Shown: one piece after another, positions 1 through 8,501 of the stretch | How positions within the stretch are numbered: position 1 is the stretch's first letter | Layout: every line of letters starts with the position of its first letter | Origin: Dulcicalothrix desertica PCC 7102 | GTDB taxonomy: Bacteria > Cyanobacteriota > Cyanobacteriia > Cyanobacteriales > Nostocaceae | Assembly (NCBI RefSeq): GCF_003991905.1 | Contig: NZ_RSCL01000017.1 | Coordinates: forward strand, 124,001 to 188,000 | Reading direction: 5' to 3' | Length of the DNA stretch: 64,000 nucleotides | Notes under the pieces: model-generated | The model's input: the letters and a program-made list of their open reading frames with translations, nothing else | Database searches by the model: none | What the model was told of the DNA's origin: nothing | Made by a program: the position numbers and the translations under genes

Positions 1-119
1 ATTACTGAACTATTAAGGCGACTTTTTACACCTGCTATTCCTCCTAAAACGGCGCCTTCTTTCGGTGTTGAGGAGTTGCTAAGTACTGCGTCAAATTCTC
101 TAGGTTGTTTTTGTGACAT
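1..119 (-). CDS. N-terminus of a HEAT/LRR-type protein, cut by the window edge
   Basis: Reading the minus strand from the ATG at 119 gives an open frame of 39 codons that runs off the left edge. Its start (MSQKQPREFDAVLSN) closely matches the start of the next gene upstream (MSKSNQPRDFDAVLSS), and both continue into a GG-rich stretch (VLGGIAGVKSRL against VLGGILGAKTRL). It is therefore the first part of a tandem paralogue. Only 14 bases separate it from the stop of the neighbour, so the two are probably cotranscribed. Nothing can be said about its C-terminus. Confidence 0.75.
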   Translation of the reverse strand, partial: MSQKQPREFDAVLSNSSTPKEGAVLGGIAGVKSRLNSSV

Positions 120-133
120 CTTTCAAATTTTAT

Positions 134-1411
134 TTACTCAGCTACTGAACAATAACGATAATCTTCTTCTTCATAATCATCTTTCTTTTGCTCATTCGTC
201 ATTACACAAACGTTAAAATTACCTCTTGATTGCTGTAAAGATAATAAAGCAACTTTGTCGTCAGAAAGATAATTTTCACTAATATTTAAAATATCAAGCT
301 GTCTTACTCCTGGACTTGTGAGTAAAATATCGGCGCCTTTATCAGTAAGTGTTCCCATTGATAAGTCTAAAATTTTAATTGCGTCTATCAAGGGTGAATT
401 AATTACAGTTTCTGCAATATCATTAGAGTATATGCTGTTTCGCAAACCTAAATATATTAAGTTGGGAAATACTAATTCAGTTAGTATTGGAAGTAAATCA
501 TAAGTTGATGAATTTCCACCATACTCTGGCGAACCTAACCATAATTCTAAATGTGTTAAGTTTGGGAAATTACAAGTGCATATTTGAGCGATTGTATCAG
601 CATTTAATCCACCTGTTTCAACTATTAATGCTTCTAAGTTATCGTGCTGTACTGAACTAAATTCTAAACCAGTACCGCCGCGAACTTGTAATATCTCTAA
701 GTTGGGGTATGCTTGTAAAATTGGGCTAACATCGCTTTGTAAAATCCAAGAAATTTCTGATTCTTGATAGTGGATATCGCCTATAAATAACGCTTTAAGA
801 TTTATAAGTTTATACGAAGCAGCAACTAACGCTTCGATAATAGCACTCGAACTATAATCGGTGACTTCTCCACTCCAGGCGCCTATAATTAAAGCTTCAA
901 GTGTACCAGAAGAGGGATGTTGTAACAGTTCTTCTAACTTATCTACTGCACTTTCTTCTTCGTCGTATTCGCACCGCAATGCGTATGCTGTATTAATTGG
1001 GTTTGTAATACCGACTTCGGGAACAAAATTTTCTACTTGTCGATTTGCAAATATCGATACGTTGTCTCCCCTATATCCTGGGTAACGTCGTAAACGCTCT
1101 TCGAGATTCCAAGGTATATAGTTTTGTAACGCTTGCTTGACTTTTTCTTCGTCTCTTTTTTTTAATAACGAATAAGCTGTGCGTTGAAGTTGCTTTGATT
1201 CAGCTTGCAATGCTTGAATTACTAGGTCTAAACCAGGTTCACCATAATTTATTGCTTCCGAAAGTGCAGTTCGACGAACTTTGATGTCTGGACTTAATAG
1301 CCGAGTTTTGGCACCAAGAATTCCTCCTAATACAATACCATCAATAGGAGGAGGCGCCGTTTTTGAACTAAGTACTGCATCAAAGTCCCTAGGTTGGTTT
1401 GATTTGCTCAT
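134..1411 (-). CDS. HEAT-repeat plus leucine-rich-repeat protein (STM4015-like)
   Basis: The protein is about 425 residues. The N-terminal ~110 residues look like one or two HEAT-type helical repeats (IKVRRTALSEAINYG, LQRTAYSLLKKRDEEKV). From about residue 170 to the end there are leucine-rich repeats of the kind seen in the STM4015 family (LKALFIGDI, SEISWILQSDVSPIL, LEILQVRGG, LEALIVETGGL). No catalytic motif is visible, so a scaffold or binding role is inferred. The ATG at 1411 was chosen over the one six bases upstream because it aligns with the start of the tandem paralogue. The C-terminus is very acidic (KKDDYEEEDY). Confidence 0.75.
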   Translation of the reverse strand: MSKSNQPRDFDAVLSSKTAPPPIDGIVLGGILGAKTRLLSPDIKVRRTALSEAINYGEPGLDLVIQALQAESKQLQRTAYSLLKKRDEEKVKQALQNYIPWNLEERLRRYPGYRGDNVSIFANRQVENFVPEVGITNPINTAYALRCEYDEEESAVDKLEELLQHPSSGTLEALIIGAWSGEVTDYSSSAIIEALVAASYKLINLKALFIGDIHYQESEISWILQSDVSPILQAYPNLEILQVRGGTGLEFSSVQHDNLEALIVETGGLNADTIAQICTCNFPNLTHLELWLGSPEYGGNSSTYDLLPILTELVFPNLIYLGLRNSIYSNDIAETVINSPLIDAIKILDLSMGTLTDKGADILLTSPGVRQLDILNISENYLSDDKVALLSLQQSRGNFNVCVMTNEQKKDDYEEEDYRYCSVAE

Positions 1412-1463
1412 TTTCAAATCAAGGGGTTAAGTATGTTGTTGTAATTAGTTTGGCACACTTATT

Positions 1464-1784
1464 TTAGCTATAAACACTTACCAAGTGCCTGTGTCCAAGA
1501 ATTGCCCCAAAATTTGCTAATACACAAATAGTTGCCAGACTTAATAAAATGTACGTAGGCGCCATCACTACTCCAATCATAAACCAAGCAAGTACATGCA
1601 GCATCATCAGTGAGGCAAAGACACTGGCAATTGCGGCAGATTGCCAAATTTGAACTGATGGACGATGTAGCAGTGTTAAAATTATTGTCGATGAGGTAGC
1701 AAGCAAATTCGCTGGAATTAGAAAGGCACAAATGCCTATACAGTAAGTGCTTGAGAATTGAATTAAAGTGTTAAGGTCAAACAT
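1464..1784 (-). CDS. Small hypothetical membrane protein, three predicted helices
   Basis: This 106-residue protein is strongly hydrophobic. Three likely membrane segments lie at about residues 12-38, 48-72 and 75-96, with a short basic C-terminal tail (LGHRHLVSVYS). The family is not recognised and there is no motif that suggests an activity. It lies between the LRR gene and a small zinc-ribbon gene on the same strand. It could be a real small membrane protein or chance coding; the clean hydrophobic pattern favours a real gene. Confidence 0.5.
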   Translation of the reverse strand: MFDLNTLIQFSSTYCIGICAFLIPANLLATSSTIILTLLHRPSVQIWQSAAIASVFASLMMLHVLAWFMIGVVMAPTYILLSLATICVLANFGAILGHRHLVSVYS

Positions 1785-1815
1785 TATTTCTACAGATTGG
1801 TTTTCATCAAATTCT

Positions 1816-1880
1816 AGAAACCGGGTTTCTTATTTAAATATTGTAATAAAACAATAATTTTGCCTAGAAACCCGGTTTCT
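1816..1880. repeat. Pair of 15-bp palindromes (REP-like doublet 1)
   Basis: AGAAACCGGGTTTCT at 1816-1830 and AGAAACCCGGTTTCT at 1866-1880 start 50 bases apart. The spacer contains ATTGTAATAAAA, which is also found between the two copies near 61.3 kb. The right copy encodes the last residues (KKPGF) and stop of the zinc-ribbon gene on the minus strand. Confidence 0.85.
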
Positions 1881-2082
1881 TCATGTAAGGCATTTCTTGG
1901 TAACAATGACTACAACGCCAGTAAACTCCTCTCAAGCTGATATGGCGAAGCAAAGTGTAAGAGCAGCTAGGACAGGTGGAATTACTCAGCATAAGTTGCT
2001 TGGTATGTATGACAGAATCTTTCTGGCTAATTCTAGTTGCAGAACTAGATAACTTTTGAAGAGATTTATTTAATAATTGCAT
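1864..2082 (-). CDS. Small zinc-ribbon protein
   Basis: This 72-residue protein has two CxxC pairs about 20 residues apart (CPSC and CSHC), the arrangement of a small zinc ribbon. The first 30 residues are polar and basic. Such ribbons usually bind nucleic acid or a protein partner, but no specific role can be assigned. Its last residues come from a dispersed palindromic repeat that overlaps the stop codon, so the original C-terminus may have been altered by that repeat. Confidence 0.6.
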   Translation of the reverse strand: MQLLNKSLQKLSSSATRISQKDSVIHTKQLMLSNSTCPSCSYTLLRHISLRGVYWRCSHCYQEMPYMKKPGF

Positions 2083-2291
2083 TTTGACCTCATTTTTGTT
2101 AAAAATGGCTCAATCACTCTAAATACCAACAATCTTGCGATTCAGCCTACGGAGATTTTATTTTTGAAATTTTAAAATTTTTGATTTGAGCTTCTATAAA
2201 TTTCTCTATGCGTTGAGCTACATTCTTTTGCGGAAAATAACTTTCTTTGTTTTAATCATAGCACAAAATCTACTATTATGATTTTACCCAA

Positions 2292-2325
2292 AGAAACCCG
2301 GTTTCAACCAAGAAACCAGGTTTCT
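2292..2325. repeat. Two close copies of the GAAACCxGGTTTC palindrome
   Basis: AGAAACCCGGTTTC at 2292-2305 and AGAAACCAGGTTTCT at 2311-2325 lie 19 bases apart, just upstream of the WD40 gene. They belong to the same dispersed family as the copies near 1.8, 10.6, 22.6, 48.6, 51.5, 59.3 and 61.3 kb. Confidence 0.85.
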
Positions 2326-2374
2326 AAGATTTAAACGATGTAAAATTAAAAGTTGTTTGCACCTGGCAATATTT

Positions 2375-3427
2375 ATGAGTACATCAACAACTGTCAAAGA
2401 CTTTGACCTTAAATTTACTGCAACGCTGTCAGATTATATAACGTCTGTGACTTGGGCGCCTGTTGGCTCTACGCTTGCTGTTGTTTCTGCTGCGGGAGAA
2501 GTTGCTTTATGGCAGAATAATGAATTAGAAATTTTGCAAGCTGCTACGGGTCAGTCTATTGACTGTGTAAAATTTTCTTATGATGGTAAGTTTTTAGCTG
2601 CTGGGGGACAAGATGGACGAGTGACTATTTGGCAAGGAAGTGAAATAGTTACGACGTTAGAAAATGCTCCTGCTTGGGTAGATAAGCTTGTTTGGAACCC
2701 AACCAGCAACCAGCTAGCTTTTTGCTTGAACCGCTATATCCAAATTTGGGATGCTTCTAAAAACGAAGTTGTCGCTACACTCAACTTTGAAGATTCTTCC
2801 CCATTAGGTATGGGGTGGTCTAGCAATGGTAAAAATTTGGCTGCTGGTGGCAATCAAGGTGTTAAGGTTTGGAACTGTGAAAACTGGAACGAAGAACCTT
2901 ATGTATGGGAAATGCCTACAGTTAGTGTTGCACTCGCATGGTCAAAAGATGGAAAATTTTTGGCTTCGGGCAATATGGACCGTTCTGTGGGTGTAATGGA
3001 ATGGGGTAATTCTGAGCCTTGGTTGATGCGCGGTTTTCCTGGTAAGATTCGACAAGTTGCTTGGTCTGATATTAATACACCAATAGGCGCCCCATTACTT
3101 GCAACATCCAGTGTCGAAGGTATGGTAGTGTGGGAAAAACTCGAAGACGAATCTCAAGGATGGGAAGCACGAGTTTTAACTAACCACGTTGACGTTATTC
3201 AAGATATTGAGTTTGCACCAAAGAGTTTTCTACTAGCTTCTGCTGCTAGTGATGGATGGTTATGTTTATGGAAGGGAGCAAAACAAGTTTCCCAAGTTCT
3301 TACTACCGAAGCGGGTTTTTCTTGTTTAGCTTGGCACTCAGAAGGTAAGCTCCTTGCAGCAGGAGCTGATAATGGTAAAGTTATAATTTGGGCAAAATCC
3401 TCGCGTGGTCAAGGTTTTGGCAAGTAA
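2375..3427 (+). CDS. WD40-repeat protein
   Basis: The protein is about 350 residues and is built almost entirely of WD40 repeats. Repeats end in typical W/F-D pairs and carry the usual internal motifs (VTSVTWAPVGSTLAVVS, VKFSYDGKFLAAGGQDGRVTIW, LAWSKDGKFLASGNMDRSV, LAWHSEGKLLAAGADNGKVIIW). About seven blades can be counted, enough for one propeller and nothing else. It has no signal peptide or membrane segment, so it is probably a cytoplasmic scaffold. The ATG at 2375 (MSTSTTVKDF) is preferred to the upstream in-frame start at 2357, whose extra residues are not part of the propeller. Confidence 0.85.
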   Translation: MSTSTTVKDFDLKFTATLSDYITSVTWAPVGSTLAVVSAAGEVALWQNNELEILQAATGQSIDCVKFSYDGKFLAAGGQDGRVTIWQGSEIVTTLENAPAWVDKLVWNPTSNQLAFCLNRYIQIWDASKNEVVATLNFEDSSPLGMGWSSNGKNLAAGGNQGVKVWNCENWNEEPYVWEMPTVSVALAWSKDGKFLASGNMDRSVGVMEWGNSEPWLMRGFPGKIRQVAWSDINTPIGAPLLATSSVEGMVVWEKLEDESQGWEARVLTNHVDVIQDIEFAPKSFLLASAASDGWLCLWKGAKQVSQVLTTEAGFSCLAWHSEGKLLAAGADNGKVIIWAKSSRGQGFGK

Positions 3428-3534
3428 GGAACCAAACTGTATACAAAAAAGTCTTTACACGTAGCTTGCGATTAATGACTAATTGCTGCGAATTCGTTAT
3501 GCTTTATCACAAATGCCTTGTTTAGGTCTACATC

Positions 3535-3801
3535 ATGAAGTTGACTAAATTGATTTTATTTACTTTCCCGGTATTGCTAGCTTCGCTGCTTCTCATTAGT
3601 CCAGCAACAGCAGAAGTTACTCAACCTGCTCAATACCAACGGGTTGAACTAGTATCCAGTCACCCGAATGAAGCAACGGTTACTCCAAAATTCTCACAAA
3701 AATCCAATCCTATTAATGATGCGATGGGTTGTAGTTGTGCCGTTTGCGTCAATGCAAAGCTTCAACTCCAAGGTAAACTATCACTTTCGAGTATGCTATA
3801 A
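3535..3801 (+). CDS. Small exported hypothetical protein with a Cys cluster
   Basis: The 88-residue product starts with a clear signal peptide (MKLTKLILFTF, a hydrophobic core, then SPATAEVT), with cleavage likely after ATA near residue 26. The mature part is about 60 residues, polar, and has a tight cysteine cluster (CSCAVC) near the end. No family is recognised. The cysteines could bind a metal or form a disulfide in the periplasm. A strong intrinsic terminator follows about 30 bases after the stop, so it is a single-gene transcript. Confidence 0.6.
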   Translation: MKLTKLILFTFPVLLASLLLISPATAEVTQPAQYQRVELVSSHPNEATVTPKFSQKSNPINDAMGCSCAVCVNAKLQLQGKLSLSSML

Positions 3802-3830
3802 AAATAAATTATCTATATACATTTTTAATA

Positions 3831-3866
3831 AACCTGTCCTTATGCATTGTAATAGGACAGGTTTTT
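3831..3866 (+). terminator. Intrinsic terminator after the small exported protein
   Basis: AACCTGTCCT at 3831-3840 pairs perfectly with AGGACAGGTT at 3854-3863 across a 13-base loop, and a T-run follows. This is a textbook rho-independent terminator. The remaining ~300 bases up to 4170 are AT-rich and show nothing else I can name. Confidence 0.85.
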
Positions 3867-4169
3867 GTTATAAGTAAAACATTTTAATCCCCTTTGCAAT
3901 CCAAACATAATACTTAGTGCCTATAAACCTATAGAAGAATAAAGTTCTAAATTATATTTTGCTTCAAAAGTATAATTAAAGTTCTATATTACAATGTTGA
4001 CGTACATAAACCTAATCAAATCGTCATAATAACGACTTTAGTCTAGTTTCCCTATCTCTTTGTGTAAGTCATAATCAAGTTATAATTACATATTACTCAA
4101 TATTATAAAAATCAAAATTAAAATCAAGCGGCTAAATACATAATACATATATATAAGTAGGTATCTATC

Positions 4170-5483
4170 ATGATGAATCATGCATTATTGCGATTAGTGT
4201 CAAATATTGGTGCAACCATTCAAACTTATCCACTGGAAGATGCAAATGACGTATCTGTTGAAATTGGACGAGACCCTTCATCTTGTCAAATAGTTCTTGA
4301 CTCTAATGTTTACCCTAGCGTTTCCCGGCGCCATGCCAATATTACATCTTCATATTCACCGCAGGGTAGGATTTTCACACTTAAAGATTTAAATAGCTCG
4401 TGCGGTACGTATCTAAATAATAACCATTTGCAGAGCAGTCAGGAATTACAAAATGGTGACAGAATTAGATTAGGCGAAGATGGACCAGAGTTCATTTTTG
4501 AACATAAAGTATTACAAGCAACGGTTGCAGCTTCTTTTAGTGGCGGAAATAATAAAACTGAAGAAAGTGGAATTTTTCCAATTGGGTCAAAGGAAGTTAG
4601 AAAGCAATTATTTGCCAAAGGGTTTTTAATACCAGGAATAATTACAGTTATATTCGTTGTAATGTTATTTTTGGCAAGAGGCCAATATTATCAAATACTG
4701 CTTGGTACTTACCTCGCTTTTGCTGCTCTTTTCTTTGTCTATCAGTTATGCGGTAAACTAAAGCCTTGGTGGGTAATGGCGGGTTCTACTGTATTTTGTA
4801 TAATTATTTTACGTACAGTTTACTTTTTTTTAATCGCACCAGTATTTTATAAAGTTTTGCCTGGAAACCTATCTAGTTCACAGTCATTAATACCAGCACT
4901 AATTGGTAACTTTGTCGGCCCAGGAATGTCAGAAGAATTAACCAAAGCAATACCAATTTTTATATTTCATCTTTTGGGAAGGCGCCTAGCAGAACCGACT
5001 CGAAGTCGAATCGGGGTTGAGGAACCTTTAGATGGTATACTACTAGGCGCCGCATCCGCAACTGGTTTTACATTACTTGAAACTTTAGGTATATATGTAC
5101 CACGACAAGCCATGCAAATTGCACAACAGTTAGGAGGTGCTAATGGTGAACTAGCTGGGTTGCAACTATTAGTACCCCGAATACTAGGGCAAGTTGCTGG
5201 ACATATGGCTTGGAGTGGCTGGTTTGGTTATTGTATTGGTTTGAGCATTCTGAGACCAAATAAGCGCTGGCGAGTTCTAACAGTCGGTTATTTCAGTGCA
5301 GCTTTACTACATGGTTTATGGAATAGTGCTGCTGCCTTAGCTCAAATCATCGGTATTCTTGCAGTTGTCTGGTGGGTACTGATTGGTGGATTTTCATACG
5401 CTTTACTTATAGGCGCAATTCTTAAAGCACGCAGAATATCACCTACACGCAGTTCTAATTTTGCTACCCGCTTTTTTCAGTAA
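4170..5483 (+). CDS. FHA domain fused to a PrsW-type intramembrane protease
   Basis: Residues 1-110 form an FHA phosphothreonine-binding domain (IGRDPSSCQIVLD, SRRHANI, LNSSCGTYLNN, NGDRIRLG). After a short linker, residues ~150-430 are a multi-pass membrane domain with the PrsW motifs: an EE pair in GMSEELTKAIP, a Glu in FTLLETLG, a His in GHMAWSGW and a second His in LLHGLWNS. These match the metalloprotease site of the PrsW/CAAX-protease superfamily. The fusion suggests that membrane proteolysis is directed by a phosphorylated partner, which is inference. It stands alone, with no kinase next to it. The ATG at 4170 is followed in frame by a second ATG. Confidence 0.85.
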   Translation: MMNHALLRLVSNIGATIQTYPLEDANDVSVEIGRDPSSCQIVLDSNVYPSVSRRHANITSSYSPQGRIFTLKDLNSSCGTYLNNNHLQSSQELQNGDRIRLGEDGPEFIFEHKVLQATVAASFSGGNNKTEESGIFPIGSKEVRKQLFAKGFLIPGIITVIFVVMLFLARGQYYQILLGTYLAFAALFFVYQLCGKLKPWWVMAGSTVFCIIILRTVYFFLIAPVFYKVLPGNLSSSQSLIPALIGNFVGPGMSEELTKAIPIFIFHLLGRRLAEPTRSRIGVEEPLDGILLGAASATGFTLLETLGIYVPRQAMQIAQQLGGANGELAGLQLLVPRILGQVAGHMAWSGWFGYCIGLSILRPNKRWRVLTVGYFSAALLHGLWNSAAALAQIIGILAVVWWVLIGGFSYALLIGAILKARRISPTRSSNFATRFFQ

Positions 5484-5619
5484 CTAAGTTTAATATTCTC
5501 ATCTAGAGCCAAGGAATATTATATAAATTGTTAAAGATAGTGCAAAGCCTCTTTCGTAATTGCCCTTACGTCGCTACAATACCTCATAAATACTTACTAT
5601 TAAAGAGTAGTTTTACAAG

Positions 5620-6618
5620 ATGAGGAAGTTGCTGATATCGGTTTTAACACTTTCTATTTTATTATCAGCTTGTAGCAATCAAAACAATGCCCAAAATTCA
5701 ACAACTTTAACTATTAGAACAACGGCGCCGCAAAATACGCAAAAACCGAATCTTCCTCAAGTTGTCGTAACTACAAGTGTTTTGTGTGACCTCACAAAGC
5801 AAGTTGCAGGAAACACGGTTGATATAAATTGTCTTATTCCATCAGATACTAATCCTCGTAGCTATCAACCACAACTAAAAGACCGTCAAGCTATTGATAG
5901 AGCAAAATTAGTTCTTTACAACGGTTATAATCTTGAACCGGGTATATTTAATACAATTAAAGTCAGTAAAAACCCGGCGCCAAAAATCGCAGTTGCCCAA
6001 GTAGCAGTTCCTAAACCTCGTTTGAGTATTCAACAAGGCGACAAAAAACAAATTAATCCATATTTATGGCACAATCCAAAAAATACTACTGCAATGGTAG
6101 ATGTTATCAGTAATAACCTTAAAAAAGTGGCGCCGCAAAATGCTAAGTTGTATACGGCAAATAGTAATAAACTCAAAAATCAAATAGTAGCATTAGATAA
6201 ATGGATTAAATCGCGAATTGCTAGTATTCCATCTTATCAACGCACGCTAATTACCAATAATGTACAAATGGGCTATTATACAACAGCTTATGGACTTACA
6301 TATCAAACAGCGTTTTTAACTATTAACCCGAACGTAAACCCAAATTCTCCACAATTAAAACCTTTAATTACTAATATTAGAAAGACCCGTGTACCATCTA
6401 TTTTTATAACTAATGCCGCAAATCCTCAAGTAGTTCAAAGCGTAGCTAAACAAGCAAATGTCCGAGTATCCGAACGGTCGCTTTTTACGAATAATTTAGG
6501 CGCCAAGGGTAGTGAAAGCGATACTTATCAGAAAATGATGATTGCAAACACACGTACTATTGTAGAAGGGTTGGGGGGAACGTATTTGATATTTAGACCC
6601 ATAAATCCAAAATCGTAA
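5620..6618 (+). CDS. ZnuA/TroA-like lipoprotein that lacks the metal-binding histidines
   Basis: The 332-residue product is a lipoprotein (LSILLSAC lipobox) of the cluster 9 metal ABC transporter receptor family; the fold signatures are VVVTTSVLCDLTKQVAG, LVLYNGYNLEP and LWHNPKNT. In active receptors of this family the metal is held by His residues in DPHSYQP-, DPHxW- and SHxAF-like motifs. Here the corresponding stretches read NPRSYQP, INPYLWHNP and TNNVQMGYY, so all three His appear to be replaced. It also has no permease or ATPase gene beside it. It may have a non-metal ligand or a different role in the periplasm. Confidence 0.75.
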   Translation: MRKLLISVLTLSILLSACSNQNNAQNSTTLTIRTTAPQNTQKPNLPQVVVTTSVLCDLTKQVAGNTVDINCLIPSDTNPRSYQPQLKDRQAIDRAKLVLYNGYNLEPGIFNTIKVSKNPAPKIAVAQVAVPKPRLSIQQGDKKQINPYLWHNPKNTTAMVDVISNNLKKVAPQNAKLYTANSNKLKNQIVALDKWIKSRIASIPSYQRTLITNNVQMGYYTTAYGLTYQTAFLTINPNVNPNSPQLKPLITNIRKTRVPSIFITNAANPQVVQSVAKQANVRVSERSLFTNNLGAKGSESDTYQKMMIANTRTIVEGLGGTYLIFRPINPKS

Positions 6619-6629
6619 GGTGCGTGACG

Positions 6630-7247
6630 CTACCCTTTTTGTTGCCAATGTAGATAGTTGTATATGTTGACGGCACGGCTTACTATTTCTTTGTTTGGGT
6701 GTGTGAAAAGTTCTTTAAGATGAGGCATTGCAGCAGGTATACTCGATAATGGTGTAGCACAATCGCGACAATGTAATATATTTTCTGGAGTTAGCTGTAA
6801 TGTTTCTAATATAAAATTTTGGTAATAGGAGTTTGAGCATTCTGTAGCTAATCCTCCTAAGCGGATATCTGCTGCATTGTGAGCAGGTTCCCAGGTTACA
6901 AGCATAAATGGGTGGTTGACAACGCTAGCTTTGATTTGCTTTTTTGATGATTGTTTGAGCCATAGTTTACCTCGGCGCCGCATAAAGTCAGGAATATTTT
7001 GAGAAAATGGGCGTGAGGGGAGCATTAAACGCTTTTCACCTTCTGATATGTCATGAACGTTTGGCTCAAACCCAATAACAGTGGAAACTAAATTTTGCCC
7101 CGTCTGTGAAGGTAGACAAATATGGTCGCGCAGCTTAATAACTCCAGAACGAAGAATACCTATTAGTAAAGTCCAGTGACGGTAACTGTCTCCTCCAAAG
7201 TCGCGATGTACTTCACGGGTAGCAATAATTTCAAAAGCAAAGGGCAT
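6630..7247 (-). CDS. Hypothetical protein, about 205 residues
   Basis: I do not recognise this family. The N-terminal third looks like beta-rich sequence (HWTLLIGILRSGVIKLRDHI). The middle is basic (FMRRRGKLWLKQSSKKQIK). The last 60 residues are predicted helical, with a single CRDC motif followed by an ALPHLKELF-like repeat that resembles HEAT helices. There is no signal peptide. Its stop lies 11 bases from the end of the convergent lipoprotein gene. A cytoplasmic role is likely from the composition only. Confidence 0.55.
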   Translation of the reverse strand: MPFAFEIIATREVHRDFGGDSYRHWTLLIGILRSGVIKLRDHICLPSQTGQNLVSTVIGFEPNVHDISEGEKRLMLPSRPFSQNIPDFMRRRGKLWLKQSSKKQIKASVVNHPFMLVTWEPAHNAADIRLGGLATECSNSYYQNFILETLQLTPENILHCRDCATPLSSIPAAMPHLKELFTHPNKEIVSRAVNIYNYLHWQQKG

Positions 7248-7335
7248 ATTGTATACAGCAAGCCAAGCTTTAAGTTAGTTTAATCTTTAACCTCCAAATA
7301 TAGCATTCCTATATGAGTTGTAAAAAATGATAACC

Positions 7336-7363
7336 GTAGAGACCGAATTAATTCGGTCTCTAC
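7336..7363. repeat. 28-bp perfect palindrome with GTAGAGAC arms
   Basis: GTAGAGAC, a 12-base centre and GTCTCTAC form a perfect 28-base palindrome. It ends three bases beyond the stop of the epimerase gene and can act as its terminator. Two more 28-base copies with different centres are at 37258-37285 and 40038-40065. Confidence 0.85.
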
Positions 7364-7365
7364 TC

Positions 7366-8298
7366 CTAACTCTTTATAATTTCGTCGTCGCAAGAAAAGT
7401 CAATTTCTTTTTTGTCTCTTCCCGAAGGAATAAAGTCATTTTCATAAGCGTCTTTCAATCCTGATACTAAATCGTATTCAGGTTGCCAACCTAGCTCGGT
7501 TCTGGCTTTGCTAACTGAGGCAAAGAAGTGTTGTACTCGCATTGGGAATGCTTTACGTTTGCCGAAATCGAATTTTTTGGGGTCGTAGTGGATTATTTGG
7601 ATATCGTCTAATGATTTTCCTGCGGCAACTGCACACGCACGTGCTAGACCATCAAATGTAACAAAACGCTCTCCTGAAACGTTATAAGTTTGTCTAATTG
7701 CGCTTGAGTTATTTAAGACTGAACACATGGCATTTGCTAAATCTTTGACGTGTCCTAACTGTGTGATGTGCATACCGTTACCTGGAATAGGTATGGGACG
7801 GTTCCTGACTATTCGGTCAAAAAACCACGCTTCTAGGTCGTTGTAGTTTTGTGGCCCGTAAATATAAGTTGGACGAATTGATGTATACGGAACGTTTTGA
7901 TTCATTAAGTATTCTTCTGTATCAAATTTGCCTTTGTGGCGACTTTTTGGGTCAACGGCATCGCCTTCTCTGTGGGGCATTTGGTCAGATTTTAAATACA
8001 CACCAGCGGAACTCATATATATAAAATGTTGCACAGTATCTTGAAAAATTTCCGCTAATGGTTGAGTATCAGTAAGTTCTCTACCGTTATTGTCGAAGAT
8101 GGCATCAAATTTTTCGGCTTCTAGTTTTTGCTTTAATTGCTCTGGGTTAGTACGGTCACCTGTTATTACTTCTACCCCGGACACAGGTGCAGGACGATTA
8201 CCGCGATTAAACAAAACAACTTCATGTCCTTGTTCTACTAACTGTTGTGTGAGGTAAATACCAATGAAGCGGGTGCCACCCATAATTAAGATTCGCAT
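7366..8298 (-). CDS. NAD-dependent epimerase/dehydratase, CSP41-like
   Basis: From the ATG at 8298 the protein is about 310 residues of the extended short-chain dehydrogenase family. It has the Rossmann glycine motif GGTRFIGIYL, followed by VVLFNRGNRP, MSSAGVY, RPTYIYGPQNYND and a C-terminal substrate part. The sequence resembles the cyanobacterial homologues of the plastid RNA-binding protein CSP41, so an RNA-related or a sugar-nucleotide role are both possible. A longer frame extends to 8457, but the extra 53 residues are not part of the fold. It is divergent from the glycosyltransferase gene, about 200 bases away. Confidence 0.8.
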   Translation of the reverse strand: MRILIMGGTRFIGIYLTQQLVEQGHEVVLFNRGNRPAPVSGVEVITGDRTNPEQLKQKLEAEKFDAIFDNNGRELTDTQPLAEIFQDTVQHFIYMSSAGVYLKSDQMPHREGDAVDPKSRHKGKFDTEEYLMNQNVPYTSIRPTYIYGPQNYNDLEAWFFDRIVRNRPIPIPGNGMHITQLGHVKDLANAMCSVLNNSSAIRQTYNVSGERFVTFDGLARACAVAAGKSLDDIQIIHYDPKKFDFGKRKAFPMRVQHFFASVSKARTELGWQPEYDLVSGLKDAYENDFIPSGRDKKEIDFSCDDEIIKS

Positions 8299-8501
8299 AA
8301 ATACCCTTTGTATGTTTATGTATTTGGCTTGAGGTCGGAGCGTGTTCCCAACAACTAATCCCAACAACGAGGTTATCAGGTTGTGGTATACCTCTGGAAC
8401 TAGTAAAAGCAGAATCACGTCTTTGGTATGGGTAAAGCGTTGACTCAAGTCACGCAACGCACATTATTTTTTACACCATCGTTAATTTTTCCGCTAAGAA
8501 T

